Shown piece after piece: positions 34,950-45,037 of a DNA stretch of 64,000 bases. The notes under the pieces were generated by a model. That model worked only from the letters and a program-made list of their open reading frames with translations. It made no database searches and had not been told where the DNA came from. Source of the stretch: an uncultured Eubacteriales bacterium (GTDB taxonomy: Bacteria; Bacillota; Clostridia; Oscillospirales; CAG-382). Where the stretch lies: NCBI GenBank assembly GCA_934502885.1, contig CAKSUT010000002.1, positions 266,336-330,335 of the forward strand. Direction: 5' to 3'. Position numbers and translations under genes: made by a program. Position 1 is the first letter of the stretch, and each line of letters starts with the position of its first letter.

Positions 34950-37900
34950 ATGAAGAAACTGCTTGTTACCATTCTTGCATTCGCTCTGTGTTTTGCGCAG
35001 GCGTCCTTTACGCTTCCCGTATCGGCGGCTGACGATGTGATAACGGAGCTCACAAACCTTCCCCAAAGGATTCGCAGAATAACCGAAGCCACAACGATAA
35101 CGGCATCCGACACAGTCTCGGGTACAAACATTGAAGGTCTCACCCTCACTCCCGTTTGGCAGGGCAAGAACTTCGCCTTCGGAGAGTCGCTCGCCGGCAA
35201 GGGTGGAACGCTTCTCGAGTACACGGCGACCTACACAGCCCCCGAGGGATATGTGTTCTCGTCCGCTCTCGCAGAGAATGAAAACACCTCCCTTTCCGAG
35301 GACGCAAAGGTACTCACCTTCACGCTTTACACCTATGTTATACCGAAAAATGCGGTGTACATAGACGACAGCGGAAGCGACAGGACCGAAGACTACGCCG
35401 AGGGCAACTACGAAAAGCCCTACAAGACGCTTGCAAAGGCGGCGACCGCTCTCGACGGAAACGGTGTTATCGTCATAAAAGAAACGGTATCCGCTTCGGG
35501 CGACTTCGGCGCAGCAGGTCAGAATTTCACCATTGTGGGCTATGACGAAAACTCGGTTCTCAGCGTTCCCGGCTCTCTCAGAATCAGAGCAAGCACCGTT
35601 ATCCGTGACCTCACGATAAGCTACAACACCAAGCCCACCATAGGTATATACTGCATGGGAAGCCGTGTTGTTTTCGGCGACGAACACTACAGCGACCTCA
35701 CGATAACAACCTCCGACAATGTTTCACGTCAGCTTATGGCGACCGGCGACGGCGGCACATACACCGGAAGCGACATTACGATAAACAGCGGTACATTTGA
35801 CAATGTTTACCTTTCCGGCTGGAACGCAACGAATGTGAACGGCGACGTCAAGTGGACGATAAACGGCGGCACGATAAATTATTTTTACGGCGGTCTCCAC
35901 TGCGGAAACAGCAGTGTAACTCACAACCTCAGCGGTAACATTGACATCACGGTGAACGGCGGCGTATTCACCAACAACTTTGTCTTCGGCAACGTCGGTG
36001 CAAACAGCACAATGGTCGGAGACATCAATGTAACGATAAACGGCGGCAAATTCTCCAAACCGCTTTACGGCATGGGCAACGGAAACGCACCGTTTGACGG
36101 CAACATGACGCTCAAAATAACGGACGGCGAATTTCTCGGCAGCATAATTCCGTCCAACGGAAATTTTTCCGAAAGCTCGACCGTGACGGTTGATTACACC
36201 GACTACACCGGTGACAAGGACGCTCTTCTTTCAAAAATCAGAGCGACCGGCGTAAATACGATTCTCGGTCCCGTATACTACATCGACTCCGCAAACGGCA
36301 GTGACTCCGGCACAGGCACGTCCGCAGACGACGCATTTGCGACAATCTCGACCGCTTTCTCGAAGTTTACCGAAACGGTAGGCGGTAAAATCATCATCTG
36401 CGGCGACTACGAGCCGAAAAAGAGCGGTTTTAACGACAAAGCCGGCAGAGCGAAGGTAACGATTATGGGTCTTGACGAAAATGCGCGTCTCTTTTTCGAC
36501 AAGAGTATCGGAGTAAAGAGCGAAACCGTGTTTGAAAATCTTATCATTCACGTTGCTTCAAAATTCACTTCGTTCCGTGCGGAAAACTGCAAGCTCACTC
36601 TCGGCTACGGTCTCACCACAACATATGGCGATGATCCCAATACAGTCGGCAATCTTCAGCCGACCGGCACGGCATACAACGGTGTGCATGACGGAGTTGA
36701 CATGACAATTTGCAGCGGTGAATACGGTCTCACGTTCGGTACCGAGCTTGGCGCTCCCCGTGTCAACGGCGACATCAACTGGACTATAAACGGCGGCAGT
36801 ATTTCAAAGGGTTCGTTCTTTCTCGGTTCATACAGCAGCGAGCCGCAAAGTGCGACAAACGACGGTGCTATAAAAGGAGACATAAACCTCACGGTAAACG
36901 GCGGCACGATAAGTCAGCCAATTATCACGAACAGTGCCTATGCTCCCATTGACGGCGACGTAAACGTTGTAATAAACGGCGGTTTGATTTCCGGCTCGAT
37001 AAACCTCGGTGCAGAGAAATCCTCCTCTATTACAAAGACCTTCGGCGACACCGAATACACCTACAATCCCGGTATCGAGGGCAATGTTAACGTCGAAATC
37101 AACGGAGGAAATATCTCCGGCAGAATCAGCACCAAGAACAGAATCGGCGGCGTAAAGGTTCTCGTTGCCAATAACGGCATTCACCCTCCCATTTCCGAAA
37201 ACACCTTCGACTGGTGCGTTTACAGTCAGCCGAACGGAACGGTAAAGGCGATAATCGGAGAGAACAAGGAGATCAAGTTCTCTATCACTCCCAAGAGTGC
37301 GGCTCTCCCGATTATCATAGACGGTGAAGAAGTCGAAAAGACCTCCGACGGTCTCTACACTCTCGCAAAGGGTGCGCACACGGTAAGCTTTGACAAGAGC
37401 CAGGCACTTTCTGCGGCGTTCTACGTAACACCTCCCACGTACGGCATCAAGCCTATAACGGAGATCGTAAAACCCGGCGGTGCGAACAATTTCGGCGAGG
37501 TCGGCAACTGCACGGCAAGCGGCATTAAGTGGACACCGTCCGACGCAACCTTTAAGTACGACACGGAGTACACCGCCGAAATCGTGCTTTCGTCCGAGTC
37601 CGAGGGACTTACCTTCACGGCAGAGAACATTGAAAGCGGCATAAACATCAACAGCAAGAACTCCGGCAACACCTACTCGAGATTTACCGCAGAGCTTAAC
37701 GAGGATGCGGACAAGGTCACGGTGAAGATTTACTTCGACGCTATCCCAACTCCAACGCCCGAGAACACTAAGCAGACAATCTCCGGAAAGTTCACGACTC
37801 TCAGAAGCGGCACAAGCCTGCATGAAACAACCGTCACTCTCGAAAACGCTGACGGCGTTGTAAACACTCTCACCGCAGCCGAAAACGGCACGTCAGGAAG

Positions 37901-39380
37901 CTACAAATTTGCGGAAGTACCGATAGGCACATACAAAATAACAATAAGCAAGCCCGGATATCTCGATTACGTTTACGAAAATATCCACGTAACACCCGAC
38001 AGAAACATCGAGCTTGACGCAGGTCTTCTTGTTACCGGCGATGTTGACGGCGGTTCAGACGGCGGTGACGGCAAGGTAGACGCCTCCGACTTCATCCGCA
38101 TAATAAGAGGCTTCGACCCCAATGCCGGCGCAAGCATCAAGACCGCCGCTGACATAAATGAGGACGGGTATATTACCATTGAGGACCTTGTTCTTGTAAA
38201 AACAGAGCATGGAAAGTCCACGGCGCTCGATTCGACGCATGACGAAAATTCACGCACCATGGCGTTTGCCAACACCCGTTACAAGCTCGAGGTCGAAAAG
38301 AAGCTGAACATCGGCTTCATCGGCGGCTCGATAACCGCAAACGGCGGAAACAAGTTCTACGGTTTTGACGAACAGGTATACGACACAATGCGCCGTGAAT
38401 TCCCCGACGCCGAGATAAACTACGTTCAGGCAGGTATCGGCAACACCGGTTCAAACTTCGGTATATTCAGACTCGAGAGTCAGCTCATGAGAAAGACCTC
38501 AAATATGCCCGACCTTGTGTTCCTCGAATACGCCGTAAACGACTTTAACACCTTCGGCACGGCACACATTGAAATGCTCATGGAGAGCCTTATACTCAAC
38601 GTTTACCGCATAAATCCGAATGCCGATATTGCGATAATCCTCACCGCCCTCAACGGCTACGACAACCCGAGAGCGGCACACATAAAGGTTGCGGAGCATT
38701 ATGGCATACCGGTAATCGATGTCGGTCGTCCCTCGGGCAGACTCAACGCCGCTGTAGGCGACTGCAAGATAACGACCAACGACAACCTCCACCCCAACAC
38801 TCCCGGCTATGAGCTTTACTGCAAGATTATCACCGACCGTCTTCTCCCCTATCTCCACGGCGAGGAAGGGTATGCGGAGGACTCCGAATTAAAGCTTGAA
38901 GCAAGAACTCTCCCCTCACGTCTTGCAGAAAACTGCATAACAAACCCGAAGTTCATCTCTCCGGCTGACAGCAGTGTTATAAAGACAGGCACGTGGGCAA
39001 CGACCTCCGTATCCGAAACTAACACTCTCAGCGGTTGCTGTGTAGAGTCTGCGACAAAGGGCGACACAATGACCTTCACCTACAACGGCTCAAGCTTCGG
39101 CTTCATCTTCCGCAAGGGAACGAACATCGGCGTCATGGAGTATCAGATAGACGGCGGCGAATGGAAGCTCTTCAACGCAAACCACCATCAGCAGGGCTAC
39201 ACTCACTATCAGACCTACTACATTGAGGACAATCTCCCCACCGGCGAGCATACCGTGACGGTACGTGTTCCCGGATACAAGTACAACGGTCAGTCCCACC
39301 CCATCGCCTCCGAGCTTACTGCGTCCGACACAGACATAAACGTCGGAATTGCGGCTCTGCTCTACAATGCGGCGGACTGA
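34950..39380 (+). CDS. Giant secreted protein: beta-helix-like modules, internal dockerin, C-terminal SGNH hydrolase
   Basis: 1476 residues, signal peptide about 1-27. Two beta-helix-like modules begin at about 134 (VYIDDSGSD) and 442 (VYYIDSANGSD), both with recurrent WTINGGTI, ITVNGGVF and VTINGGKF turns. A carboxypeptidase-regulatory-like module (about 942-1017) leads into a dockerin at about 1028-1086 (DGKVDASD; DINEDGYITIED) whose first calcium loop has an insertion. Then, with a short linker, comes an SGNH esterase (about 1117-1310: IGFIGGSITAN, EYAVNDF, DNLHPNTPGYE) and a beta-sandwich (about 1330-1476). A dockerin is normally terminal; here it is internal. The other giant protein has the same parts in a different order. 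GGAGAG precedes the ATG. Confidence 0.85.
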   Translation: MKKLLVTILAFALCFAQASFTLPVSAADDVITELTNLPQRIRRITEATTITASDTVSGTNIEGLTLTPVWQGKNFAFGESLAGKGGTLLEYTATYTAPEGYVFSSALAENENTSLSEDAKVLTFTLYTYVIPKNAVYIDDSGSDRTEDYAEGNYEKPYKTLAKAATALDGNGVIVIKETVSASGDFGAAGQNFTIVGYDENSVLSVPGSLRIRASTVIRDLTISYNTKPTIGIYCMGSRVVFGDEHYSDLTITTSDNVSRQLMATGDGGTYTGSDITINSGTFDNVYLSGWNATNVNGDVKWTINGGTINYFYGGLHCGNSSVTHNLSGNIDITVNGGVFTNNFVFGNVGANSTMVGDINVTINGGKFSKPLYGMGNGNAPFDGNMTLKITDGEFLGSIIPSNGNFSESSTVTVDYTDYTGDKDALLSKIRATGVNTILGPVYYIDSANGSDSGTGTSADDAFATISTAFSKFTETVGGKIIICGDYEPKKSGFNDKAGRAKVTIMGLDENARLFFDKSIGVKSETVFENLIIHVASKFTSFRAENCKLTLGYGLTTTYGDDPNTVGNLQPTGTAYNGVHDGVDMTICSGEYGLTFGTELGAPRVNGDINWTINGGSISKGSFFLGSYSSEPQSATNDGAIKGDINLTVNGGTISQPIITNSAYAPIDGDVNVVINGGLISGSINLGAEKSSSITKTFGDTEYTYNPGIEGNVNVEINGGNISGRISTKNRIGGVKVLVANNGIHPPISENTFDWCVYSQPNGTVKAIIGENKEIKFSITPKSAALPIIIDGEEVEKTSDGLYTLAKGAHTVSFDKSQALSAAFYVTPPTYGIKPITEIVKPGGANNFGEVGNCTASGIKWTPSDATFKYDTEYTAEIVLSSESEGLTFTAENIESGININSKNSGNTYSRFTAELNEDADKVTVKIYFDAIPTPTPENTKQTISGKFTTLRSGTSLHETTVTLENADGVVNTLTAAENGTSGSYKFAEVPIGTYKITISKPGYLDYVYENIHVTPDRNIELDAGLLVTGDVDGGSDGGDGKVDASDFIRIIRGFDPNAGASIKTAADINEDGYITIEDLVLVKTEHGKSTALDSTHDENSRTMAFANTRYKLEVEKKLNIGFIGGSITANGGNKFYGFDEQVYDTMRREFPDAEINYVQAGIGNTGSNFGIFRLESQLMRKTSNMPDLVFLEYAVNDFNTFGTAHIEMLMESLILNVYRINPNADIAIILTALNGYDNPRAAHIKVAEHYGIPVIDVGRPSGRLNAAVGDCKITTNDNLHPNTPGYELYCKIITDRLLPYLHGEEGYAEDSELKLEARTLPSRLAENCITNPKFISPADSSVIKTGTWATTSVSETNTLSGCCVESATKGDTMTFTYNGSSFGFIFRKGTNIGVMEYQIDGGEWKLFNANHHQQGYTHYQTYYIEDNLPTGEHTVTVRVPGYKYNGQSHPIASELTASDTDINVGIAALLYNAAD

Positions 39381-39410
39381 GCGGCAAGGCAAAAACATAA
39401 TGTAAATGTG

Positions 39411-39442
39411 CCTCCGGCGTGAAGAGCGTCGGAGGTTTTTTG
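39411..39442 (+). terminator. Intrinsic terminator of the second SGNH/dockerin gene
   Basis: CCTCCG pairs with CGGAGG (13-base loop), followed by six T residues. Confidence 0.88.
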
Positions 39443-39457
39443 TTGCGCTACGGCATG

Positions 39458-39487
39458 GAAAAAGAGCCGAACCGTGAAGTCCGACTC
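39458..39487 (-). terminator. Intrinsic terminator of asnS
   Basis: Minus strand AGAGTCGGAC pairs with GTTCGGCTCT (two G-U pairs) and is followed by TTTTTCC. Confidence 0.8.
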
Positions 39488-39509
39488 TGTCTCATTATTT
39501 AAACCTATA

Positions 39510-40904
39510 TCAATACTCTGCGTTTCCGACCGTTCTGGGGTACGGGATAACGTCTCTGATGTTCGACACGCCCGTGATATACATTATGATTCGCTCGAAG
39601 CCGAGACCGTATCCGGCGTGCTTTGTACCACCGTATTTGCGGAGGTTGACGTACCACCAATAATCCTCTTCACGGAGTCCAAGCTCATCCATACGTGCCT
39701 TGAGAACATCGAGGCGCTCTTCTCTCTGGCTTCCGCCGATAATCTCTCCGACACCGGGAACAAGAAGGTCCATCGCGGCAACGGTCTTGCCGTCGTCATT
39801 CATACGCATATAGAAGGACTTTATCTCCTTCGGGTAGTCGATAACAAACACCGGCTTCTTGAAGATATGCTCTGTGAGATATCTTTCATGCTCTGTCTGG
39901 AGGTCACAGCCCCACGAAACGGGGTACTGGAACTTTTCGCCGGACTTTTCGAGAAGCTCAACCGCTTCCGTGTACGTAACCTTTACGTAGTCGCTGTTTA
40001 CAAGGGCGGTGAGTCTTTCGAGAAGTGTTGTGTCAACAAACTTGTTGAAGAACTCTATTTCCTGCGGACACTTCTCCATGACCTTGGTAACAATGTACTT
40101 TATCATATCCCACGCAAGCTGCATATTGTCGTTGAGGTCTGCGAAAGCAATCTCGGGTTCTATCATCCAAAATTCTGCTGCGTGTCTTGCGGTATTGGAG
40201 TTTTCCGCACGGAAAGTAGGACCGAAAGTATAGATGTTGCCGAATGCCATTGCAAAGGTTTCGCCCTCAAGCTGTCCGGAAACGGTGAGGTTGGAAGATT
40301 TGCCGAAGAAATCCTTCGTATAGTCAACCTTTCCGTCTTCAGTCTTGGGAACGTTGTCCATATCAAGAGTCGTAACTCTGAACATCTCTCCCGCACCCTC
40401 GCAGTCGGAACCGGTGATAAGAGGAGTGTGTACGTAAACGAAGCCTCTCGAATTGAAGAACTCGTGTATCGCGAACGCAACCTCGCTTCTCACTCTGAAC
40501 ACTGCCGAGAAAAGGTTGGTTCTCGGGCGAAGGTATGCTATCTCACGCAAAAATTCAAGGCTGTGCTTCTTCTTCTGGAGGGGGTAATCGGGAGTCGAGG
40601 TACCCTCAACCTCTACAGAAGCCGCTTTCAGCTCAAAGGGCTGTTTCATCTCGGGAGTGAGCGTTACGACGCCCGTAACAACAACCGCACTTCCGACGTT
40701 AAGCTTTGCTATCTCGTCGTAATTTGCAAGGTTCTCTCTCTCGAAAACGACCTGAATACCCTTAAAGGAGCTTCCGTCGTTGAGGTCGATAAATCCGAAA
40801 GCCTTGCTGTCTCTGACGCTTCTTACCCACCCGCCGAGAGTCACTGTCTTGCCGCCGAAGCTCTGCATATCGGCGTAGATCTGTCTTATCTCTGTTCTTT
40901 TCAT
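39510..40904 (-). CDS. asnS: Asparagine-tRNA ligase
   Basis: Charges tRNA-Asn. 464 residues, typical. N-terminal OB-fold anticodon domain (about 1-120, [19 protein letters not shown]), then class II catalytic core: motif 2 around [21 protein letters not shown] and motif 3 [15 protein letters not shown]. It lies 72 bases after livF on the same strand, so it may share the liv transcript; the gap contains a small hairpin (TTGCCGT/ACGGCAA) without a T tract. I saw no T-box leader. Confidence 0.97.
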   Translation of the reverse strand: MKRTEIRQIYADMQSFGGKTVTLGGWVRSVRDSKAFGFIDLNDGSSFKGIQVVFERENLANYDEIAKLNVGSAVVVTGVVTLTPEMKQPFELKAASVEVEGTSTPDYPLQKKKHSLEFLREIAYLRPRTNLFSAVFRVRSEVAFAIHEFFNSRGFVYVHTPLITGSDCEGAGEMFRVTTLDMDNVPKTEDGKVDYTKDFFGKSSNLTVSGQLEGETFAMAFGNIYTFGPTFRAENSNTARHAAEFWMIEPEIAFADLNDNMQLAWDMIKYIVTKVMEKCPQEIEFFNKFVDTTLLERLTALVNSDYVKVTYTEAVELLEKSGEKFQYPVSWGCDLQTEHERYLTEHIFKKPVFVIDYPKEIKSFYMRMNDDGKTVAAMDLLVPGVGEIIGGSQREERLDVLKARMDELGLREEDYWWYVNLRKYGGTKHAGYGLGFERIIMYITGVSNIRDVIPYPRTVGNAEY

Positions 40905-40976
40905 TATGCACTTTCCTTTCAGGAGGGCAATTCGCTCTCCGAATATTGCAGTTGCCGTACCGCCGACGGCAAGGAA

Positions 40977-41684
40977 TTATTTCTTCTTTCCGAGGTACGC
41001 TTCCTTCACCGCCTCGTTTGCGAGAAGTTCGGCACCCGTACCGCTCAAGGTTATACATCCCGTTTCGAGAACATATGCCGTGTTGGCAATCTGAAGAGCC
41101 ATGTTTGCATTCTGCTCGATAAGGAGGATCGTCACACCCTGCTTGTTTATTTCGCGAATGATATTGAATATATCTCTGATTATGAGCGGAGCAAGTCCGA
41201 GGGACGGTTCGTCCATCATGAGGAGCTTCGGCTTGCTCATAAGCGCACGCGCAACCGCAAGCATCTGCTGTTCACCGCCGGAAAGCGTTCCTGCAAGCTG
41301 CCAGTTACGCTCCTTAAGACGCGGAAACAGGCTGTACACCCACTCGATATCCTCGCCTATGTGTGCATCCTTTCTGAGGTACGCACCGATCTTTATGTTT
41401 TCGAGAACCGTAAGATCCGGGAACACACGGCGTCCTTCGGGAACGAGGGTAATACCCGTGCCGATTATTGCGTTTGTCTGCATACCGATAAGGTTTACGC
41501 CGTCGAACTCAACCGTCCCGCCGTCAGCCTTTACAAGACCGACTATAGAACGGAGAGTCGTGCTTTTTCCCGCACCGTTTGCACCGATAAGAGTTACTAT
41601 TTCGCCGTCCGGAACAGTGAGGCTAACATCGCGGAGTGCCTTGATGCCTCCGTAAGAAACGCTAAGGTTTTCAATTTTCAGCAT
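40977..41684 (-). CDS. livF: Branched-chain amino-acid ABC transporter ATPase LivF
   Basis: One of two ATPases of the leucine/isoleucine/valine importer. 235 residues from ATG 41684, with GGAGGTGG ahead of it inside the end of livG. Walker A GANGAGKST, signature LSGGEQQML, Walker B LLMMDEPSLGL. LivF-type short form. Overlaps livG by 14 bases, so translation is coupled. Confidence 0.95.
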   Translation of the reverse strand: MLKIENLSVSYGGIKALRDVSLTVPDGEIVTLIGANGAGKSTTLRSIVGLVKADGGTVEFDGVNLIGMQTNAIIGTGITLVPEGRRVFPDLTVLENIKIGAYLRKDAHIGEDIEWVYSLFPRLKERNWQLAGTLSGGEQQMLAVARALMSKPKLLMMDEPSLGLAPLIIRDIFNIIREINKQGVTILLIEQNANMALQIANTAYVLETGCITLSGTGAELLANEAVKEAYLGKKK

Positions 41685-42528
41685 CGTCGCCACCTCCGAG
41701 GTATGCTCTTATTACTTTCGGGTCAGCCTGTATCTCGGACGGTGTGCCCTTTGCTATAAGCTTACCAAAGTCAATTACGTAGATTCTGTCGGATATATCC
41801 ATTATAAGATCCATGTGATGCTCAATGACGAGTATCGTGAGGTTATGCTTGTCGCGAAGCTCTCTTATGAACTGCGTAAGCTCAAGCGTCTCCTGCGGAT
41901 TCATGCCGGCCGCCGGCTCATCGAGAAGAAGGAGCTTCGGATTCGTCGCAAGCGCACGTGCAATCTCAAGGCGTCTCTGCTGACCGTAAGGAAGGCTCGT
42001 CGCAAACTCGTCTCTGAGGTGGGAGAGTCCCTGCATTTCGAGAAGCTCTTCCGTTTCCCTCCTCATGCGCGCCTCGTCCTTGGCGTTGAGCTTGAGTGTT
42101 GCCGCGAACATATTGGCATTCTGGTGAAGATGCTTTGCGAGAAGCACGTTTTCAAACACCGTCATACCCTTGAAAAGGCGGATATTCTGAAAGGTACGCG
42201 CAATTCCGAGCTTTGTTATCTTGTCGGGAGTCTTGACCATGGTATGCTTATACATACCGTTATTCTGCCCCGCATAGAGCTTTTTCATTTTGCCCTTGGG
42301 GAAATTCTCGAGTATTCTGTCTCCGCAGAAATCAATAGCACCGTTTGTCGGCTCATAAACGCCGGTTATCGCATTGAACGCTGTCGTTTTACCTGCGCCG
42401 TTCGGTCCGATAAGAGCGACTATCTCACCCTCGTTTACGTCGAGCGAAAGGTTGTCAACCGCAACGACGCCGCCGAACTGCATTGTTATATTCTCAATAT
42501 GGAGAATGTTTTTCACTTCGTTTGCCAT
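41671..42528 (-). CDS. livG: Branched-chain amino-acid ABC transporter ATPase LivG
   Basis: 285 residues. Walker A GPNGAGKTT, signature region LPYGQQRRLEIARAL, Walker B LLLLDEPAAGM, and the LivG-type insert after Walker A that includes FQNIRLFKGMTVFENV. The ATG shares one base with the livM stop (TGATG). Confidence 0.95.
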   Translation of the reverse strand: MANEVKNILHIENITMQFGGVVAVDNLSLDVNEGEIVALIGPNGAGKTTAFNAITGVYEPTNGAIDFCGDRILENFPKGKMKKLYAGQNNGMYKHTMVKTPDKITKLGIARTFQNIRLFKGMTVFENVLLAKHLHQNANMFAATLKLNAKDEARMRRETEELLEMQGLSHLRDEFATSLPYGQQRRLEIARALATNPKLLLLDEPAAGMNPQETLELTQFIRELRDKHNLTILVIEHHMDLIMDISDRIYVIDFGKLIAKGTPSEIQADPKVIRAYLGGGDDAEN

Positions 42529-43727
42529 CAGTGCTTCGCCTCCTGCTTCTTTGCATCCTTTTTGAATAACTCACCTCGGAACAAACGAACGAAAAAACTA
42601 CCGATTTTCTTTGCCGTGCGAGCGAAGAATTTGCATATTCTCGTAACCGATAACTCGTTTGTACCCATGATGCCCTTTCTGAAGAAGAGCACGAACACCA
42701 TGATTATTACCGAGAAAACAACCATGCGGAAGCCGCCTCTGAATATTTTCGGTGCTTCTATTCCGAGGAACTTGCCCATGTCGAGACCTCTGAGCCACCA
42801 TTCGGAGGCAAAGATGTAAAGGAACGACGCTATGATGCTTCCGGAAACCGAACCGATACCGCCTATAACGACGATAAGGAGAATTTCGTAGGTCATCGCA
42901 GACTTAAATGGCGTTGCCTGAATGGTATTCTGGAACATCGCAAGAAGCGCACCGCCGATGCCGGCAAAGAACGAACTTACGATAAACGCCATCATCTTAT
43001 GCTTCGCAAGGTCTATACCCATAGCCTCTGCCGCTATCTCGTCGTCACGGATTGCCTTGAAGGCTCTGCCGTAGGTCGAGTTGATAAGAAGCACTATGAG
43101 AAGTATGCAGACTGCCGAAACGGCAAGGGGGAAAAGCGCCGAGGTGAAAACAGGGTACTGACGGAGCACGTTTGAACCGTTGGTAACGGGTCCGAGCTTA
43201 TCCCACTGGAAGATTGCGCGGATAATCTCCGCAAAGCCGAGGGTTGCAATGGCAAGGTAGTCGCTCTTGAGCTTAAGTACGGGAAGACCGATAAGGAACG
43301 CAAATATCGCCGCAACGATACCTGCAAGGACTATGCCTATAAACATCGCAACGCCGTCCGCGCCCTTACCGGTAAGTCCGAAAACAGCGGCAAGGTTGTC
43401 TATCCATGCTCTCGAAACGATACAGCCGTCCTTTATGTACATATAGACGCTCTCGCGGTACTGATCCGGGATTGTGAGCACACTGTATGTGTAAGCACCG
43501 AGAAGCATAAAGCCTGCCTGACCGAGGGAGAAAAGTCCCGTAAAGCCGTTCAAGAGGTTCATCGACACCGCGACGAGAGCGTATATCGCACCTTTCTTGA
43601 TAACGGTGAAGAGCATCGGGTTTATTCCCGGAATCTTTTCAAGTATTCCGACGAGTACGAATACCGCCGCAACAATTACAATATTTGCGATAAAATCTAT
43701 CTTTTTTTCTTTCGCTGTTAATTTCAT
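42528..43727 (-). CDS. livM: Branched-chain amino-acid ABC transporter permease LivM
   Basis: 399 residues, polytopic membrane protein of the LivM family. Typical core GAYTYSVLT-like and AIRDDEIAAEAMGID with LAKHKMMAFIVSSFFAGIGGALLA, the coupling region that contacts the ATPases. Charged C-terminal tail of about 40 residues ends in KKDAKKQEAKH. Starts 18 bases after livH. Confidence 0.95.
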   Translation of the reverse strand: MKLTAKEKKIDFIANIVIVAAVFVLVGILEKIPGINPMLFTVIKKGAIYALVAVSMNLLNGFTGLFSLGQAGFMLLGAYTYSVLTIPDQYRESVYMYIKDGCIVSRAWIDNLAAVFGLTGKGADGVAMFIGIVLAGIVAAIFAFLIGLPVLKLKSDYLAIATLGFAEIIRAIFQWDKLGPVTNGSNVLRQYPVFTSALFPLAVSAVCILLIVLLINSTYGRAFKAIRDDEIAAEAMGIDLAKHKMMAFIVSSFFAGIGGALLAMFQNTIQATPFKSAMTYEILLIVVIGGIGSVSGSIIASFLYIFASEWWLRGLDMGKFLGIEAPKIFRGGFRMVVFSVIIMVFVLFFRKGIMGTNELSVTRICKFFARTAKKIGSFFVRLFRGELFKKDAKKQEAKH

Positions 43728-43744
43728 GCTTTACTCCTCCCCTC

Positions 43745-44737
43745 TTAAACCTTATCGGTGTTCTTCTCACTGAAAAGACCGGTAGGCTTAACGCAGAGAA
43801 TAACTATAAGAAGCACGAACGTGAAAGCGTCCGAGAAGGTTGCGAAGCCGAAGTTTTCGTTTATAAGTCCCATGGTCTTGAGGATATTGTCAAGACCCTT
43901 GAGGATATTCTCGCATATACCTATAATGAACGCACCGACAACCGCGCCGGGAATAGATCCTATACCGCCGAAAACCGCCGCGACGAACGCCTTGAGTCCG
44001 GGCATCGCGCCGGAGGTGGGAACGACGGAGGCGTAGTTTGTGAAGTAAAGAATCGAACCTGCCGCCGCAAGGAACGAACCGATAAGGAAGGTTGTGGAAA
44101 TTACGTTGTCAACCTTGATACCCATAAGGCGGCTCGTCTCGAAATCCTTGGAAACGGCACGCATTGCCATACCGATCTTGGTCTTCTGAATGAGGAAAAC
44201 GAGAAGCACAACAAGCGCTATCGTGAGGAAAGGCGTGATAATCGTAACTCTTTTTACCGCCGCCGTGCCGATCTTTATGGAATCGGAGAGCCACGGTATC
44301 GACTCGCCCTTTGCCGGGTACGGCTGGGCAAGACCGCCGGTTATGTAAATAGCGCAGTTCTGAATAAGGTAAGAAACGCCGATTGCGGAAATCATAACCG
44401 ACATACGCGGAGCGTTACGCAAAGGTCTGTAAGCCGCCGCCTCAACCGCAAGACCGAGAGCGACCGTAAGTACGAGAACAATTATAACCGAGATGATAAT
44501 CGAAATCATAAACGCGCTTGCCGCAGAAATTCCGCAGCTTATGAGAAGCGGTGTGATTGCGGTGTTGGAATACACCATTATAAGACCCGCGACCATGAAT
44601 ATATCGCCGTGAGCAAAGTTTATAAGTCGGAGTATGCCGTATACCATGGTATAACCTATGGCAATCAGCGCATACTGACCTCCGACCGCTATACCGCTCA
44701 GCAAGTAAGGCAGAGCGACATCGAATAACTGCTTAAG
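43745..44737 (-). CDS. livH: Branched-chain amino-acid ABC transporter permease LivH
   Basis: 330 residues from ATG 44737, with GGAGGT ten bases upstream; the longer in-frame extension to 44845 has no ribosome binding site and reads as non-coding. Family features: YALIAIGYTMVYGILRLINFAHGD near the N terminus in part, and MGIKVDNVISTTFLIGSFLAAAGSIL, the ATPase-contact loop. Partner permease of LivM. Confidence 0.95.
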   Translation of the reverse strand, partial: LKQLFDVALPYLLSGIAVGGQYALIAIGYTMVYGILRLINFAHGDIFMVAGLIMVYSNTAITPLLISCGISAASAFMISIIISVIIVLVLTVALGLAVEAAAYRPLRNAPRMSVMISAIGVSYLIQNCAIYITGGLAQPYPAKGESIPWLSDSIKIGTAAVKRVTIITPFLTIALVVLLVFLIQKTKIGMAMRAVSKDFETSRLMGIKVDNVISTTFLIGSFLAAAGSILYFTNYASVVPTSGAMPGLKAFVAAVFGGIGSIPGAVVGAFIIGICENILKGLDNILKTMGLINENFGFATFSDAFTFVLLIVILCVKPTGLFSEKNTDKV

Positions 44738-45037
44738 CATAAGATAAGCTACCTCCATTATTCTGCTTCTGAACGCTGTCAACGCCTTCCGAGCCTCTTG
44801 AAAACACGTTTCTCGGCACGCATTTTCAACGGGCTCCGAATACAAAGCAGGCTAAATATGAGCCGTAAAGCTCCTTTTTTCATGCCGTATACTTTTGCGC
44901 ATATACGACAAAAGAAACGGTCTCCCGTCCCTTGGCTTTGCGGCTCGACAAAATTCGCCGGTAAAATCAGCCGGCGGACAGTCTGCGCACGACCGTCCGC
45001 CATGCCGTCAAGCTATGTCAGCGTAATGTGAAACCAA
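44738..45037. other. 300-bp gap between livJ and livH
   Basis: No supported gene. On the minus strand, just after the livJ stop, GGCGGAC pairs with GTCCGCC (44973-45001) without a following T tract, which could stabilise the livJ message or end part of its transcripts so that the binding protein is made in excess over the permease, as is common for such operons. Confidence 0.5.

Noticed and set aside
35850..37110. Recurrent AAACGGCGGC sequence, looked at as a possible CRISPR or DNA repeat array
   Set aside because: The repeats have irregular spacing, lie in frame and encode the VxINGGxF turns of the beta-helix-like modules.
40905..40976. T-box riboswitch before asnS
   Set aside because: Only 72 bases separate livF and asnS, and no T-box sequence or terminator/antiterminator pair is present.
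39474..41759. 761-codon open frame on the plus strand opposite asnS and livF
   Set aside because: It spans two clear minus-strand genes in antisense and reads as low-information sequence. The codon bias of this genome avoids stops on the opposite strand, so such long frames arise as shadows.
44779..45003. 74-codon minus-strand frame between livJ and livH
   Set aside because: No ribosome binding site, unusual composition and no recognisable motif; treated as spacer.
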